Positions 5,238 through 5,477 of a stretch of 5,477 nt of DNA are shown here, one piece after another. The position numbers and the translations under genes are program-made. Every line of letters starts with the position of its first letter. Position 1 is the stretch's first letter. Origin of the DNA: Piscirickettsiaceae bacterium (GTDB lineage: Bacteria > Pseudomonadota > Gammaproteobacteria > Thiomicrospirales > Thiomicrospiraceae); the NCBI GenBank assembly GCA_027019045.1, contig JALUXI010000285.1, positions 1 to 5,477 on the forward strand. The letters are read 5' to 3'. Under the pieces are notes generated by a model, which was not told where the DNA came from, searched no databases, and was given only the letters and a program-made list of their open reading frames with translations.

Positions 5238-5477
5238 CTACCAGCGATAACCTAATGCCACTCTAAAATTCAGCCCATTGGGATCATAATCCGCCACGCT
5301 GGTGAAATATTGTGCATCTAAATGCCAATTTTGATATTCATAATGGGCAGTTAAATAGCCTTTGCTATCGGTACAGCTGGCTTCACCATTGACAGTTTTG
5401 GTTTTGCCACAGACGGTTGCCGTGCCTTGATAATAGTTTGTCGCCGTATCCGTCATCAGCCCTGCCCCAAGGGTCAA
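5238..5477 (-). CDS. C-terminal part of a porin-like outer-membrane beta-barrel protein
   Basis: An open frame enters from the right edge at 5477 and ends at TAG (5240-5238), giving the last 79 residues; the true start lies outside the window. The sequence alternates polar and aromatic or hydrophobic residues in strands such as KGYLTAHYEYQNWHLDAQYF and ends LNFRVALGYRW. The terminal aromatic residue with alternating hydrophobic positions is the classical signal recognised by the BAM complex for insertion of barrel proteins. TAHYEYQNW followed by a DYDPNG turn fits closing barrel strands. Two cysteines (fragment residues 23 and 35) fall in what looks like an extracellular loop and could form a disulfide. 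The exact porin family, perhaps the TorF/gcw_chp group, cannot be settled from this piece. Confidence 0.75.
   Translation of the reverse strand: MTLGAGLMTDTATNYYQGTATVCGKTKTVNGEASCTDSKGYLTAHYEYQNWHLDAQYFTSVADYDPNGLNFRVALGYRW

Overview
The window looks like ordinary chromosome from a Gram-negative gammaproteobacterium of moderate GC content. The clues are the adjacent rsmD-coaD pair, a DosC-type haem/GGDEF protein, a TRAP solute-binding protein, a HopJ-family protein and a C-terminal outer-membrane barrel segment. The genus cannot be fixed from sequence alone; a marine or sulfur-oxidising gammaproteobacterium would fit, but that is a guess.

Layout. Positions 1-207 hold the first 69 codons of an unrecognised minus-strand gene that runs off the left edge. 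It is separated from coaD (369-845, minus; CoA synthesis) by a leader containing a small hairpin and by the probable coaD terminator. rsmD (897-1514, minus; 16S rRNA methyltransferase) lies just upstream of coaD and is probably cotranscribed with it. Divergent from rsmD, with a 30-base gap, is a 462-residue globin-coupled diguanylate cyclase (1545-2933, plus) with proximal His, distal Tyr, an intact GGEEF site and an RxxD inhibitory site.

This gene converges on a TRAP substrate-binding lipoprotein (3159-4265, minus). The 225-base gap between them holds a REP-like hairpin (2949-2972) and the most notable object in the window: a 161-bp miniature inverted-repeat element (2991-3151). It has 21-bp perfect terminal inverted repeats, is an imperfect palindrome along nearly its whole length, and is flanked by a perfect 5-bp direct repeat (AATAC). 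It sits two bases beyond the TRAP gene's stop codon.

A 60-base divergent promoter region separates the TRAP gene from a two-gene plus-strand operon: a HopJ-family protein (4326-4673) and a 113-residue protein of unknown function (4679-5020). The operon ends at a strong 18-bp-stem terminator (5054-5116). The following gap holds two more imperfect hairpins, one of them related to the REP-like hairpin at 2949. The right edge carries the C-terminal 79 residues of a minus-strand porin-like beta-barrel protein.

The genes do not form one pathway. The supported units are rsmD-coaD, the stand-alone c-di-GMP gas sensor, the orphan TRAP receptor and the HopJ pair. I found no rRNA, tRNA, CRISPR array, full insertion sequence or defence system.
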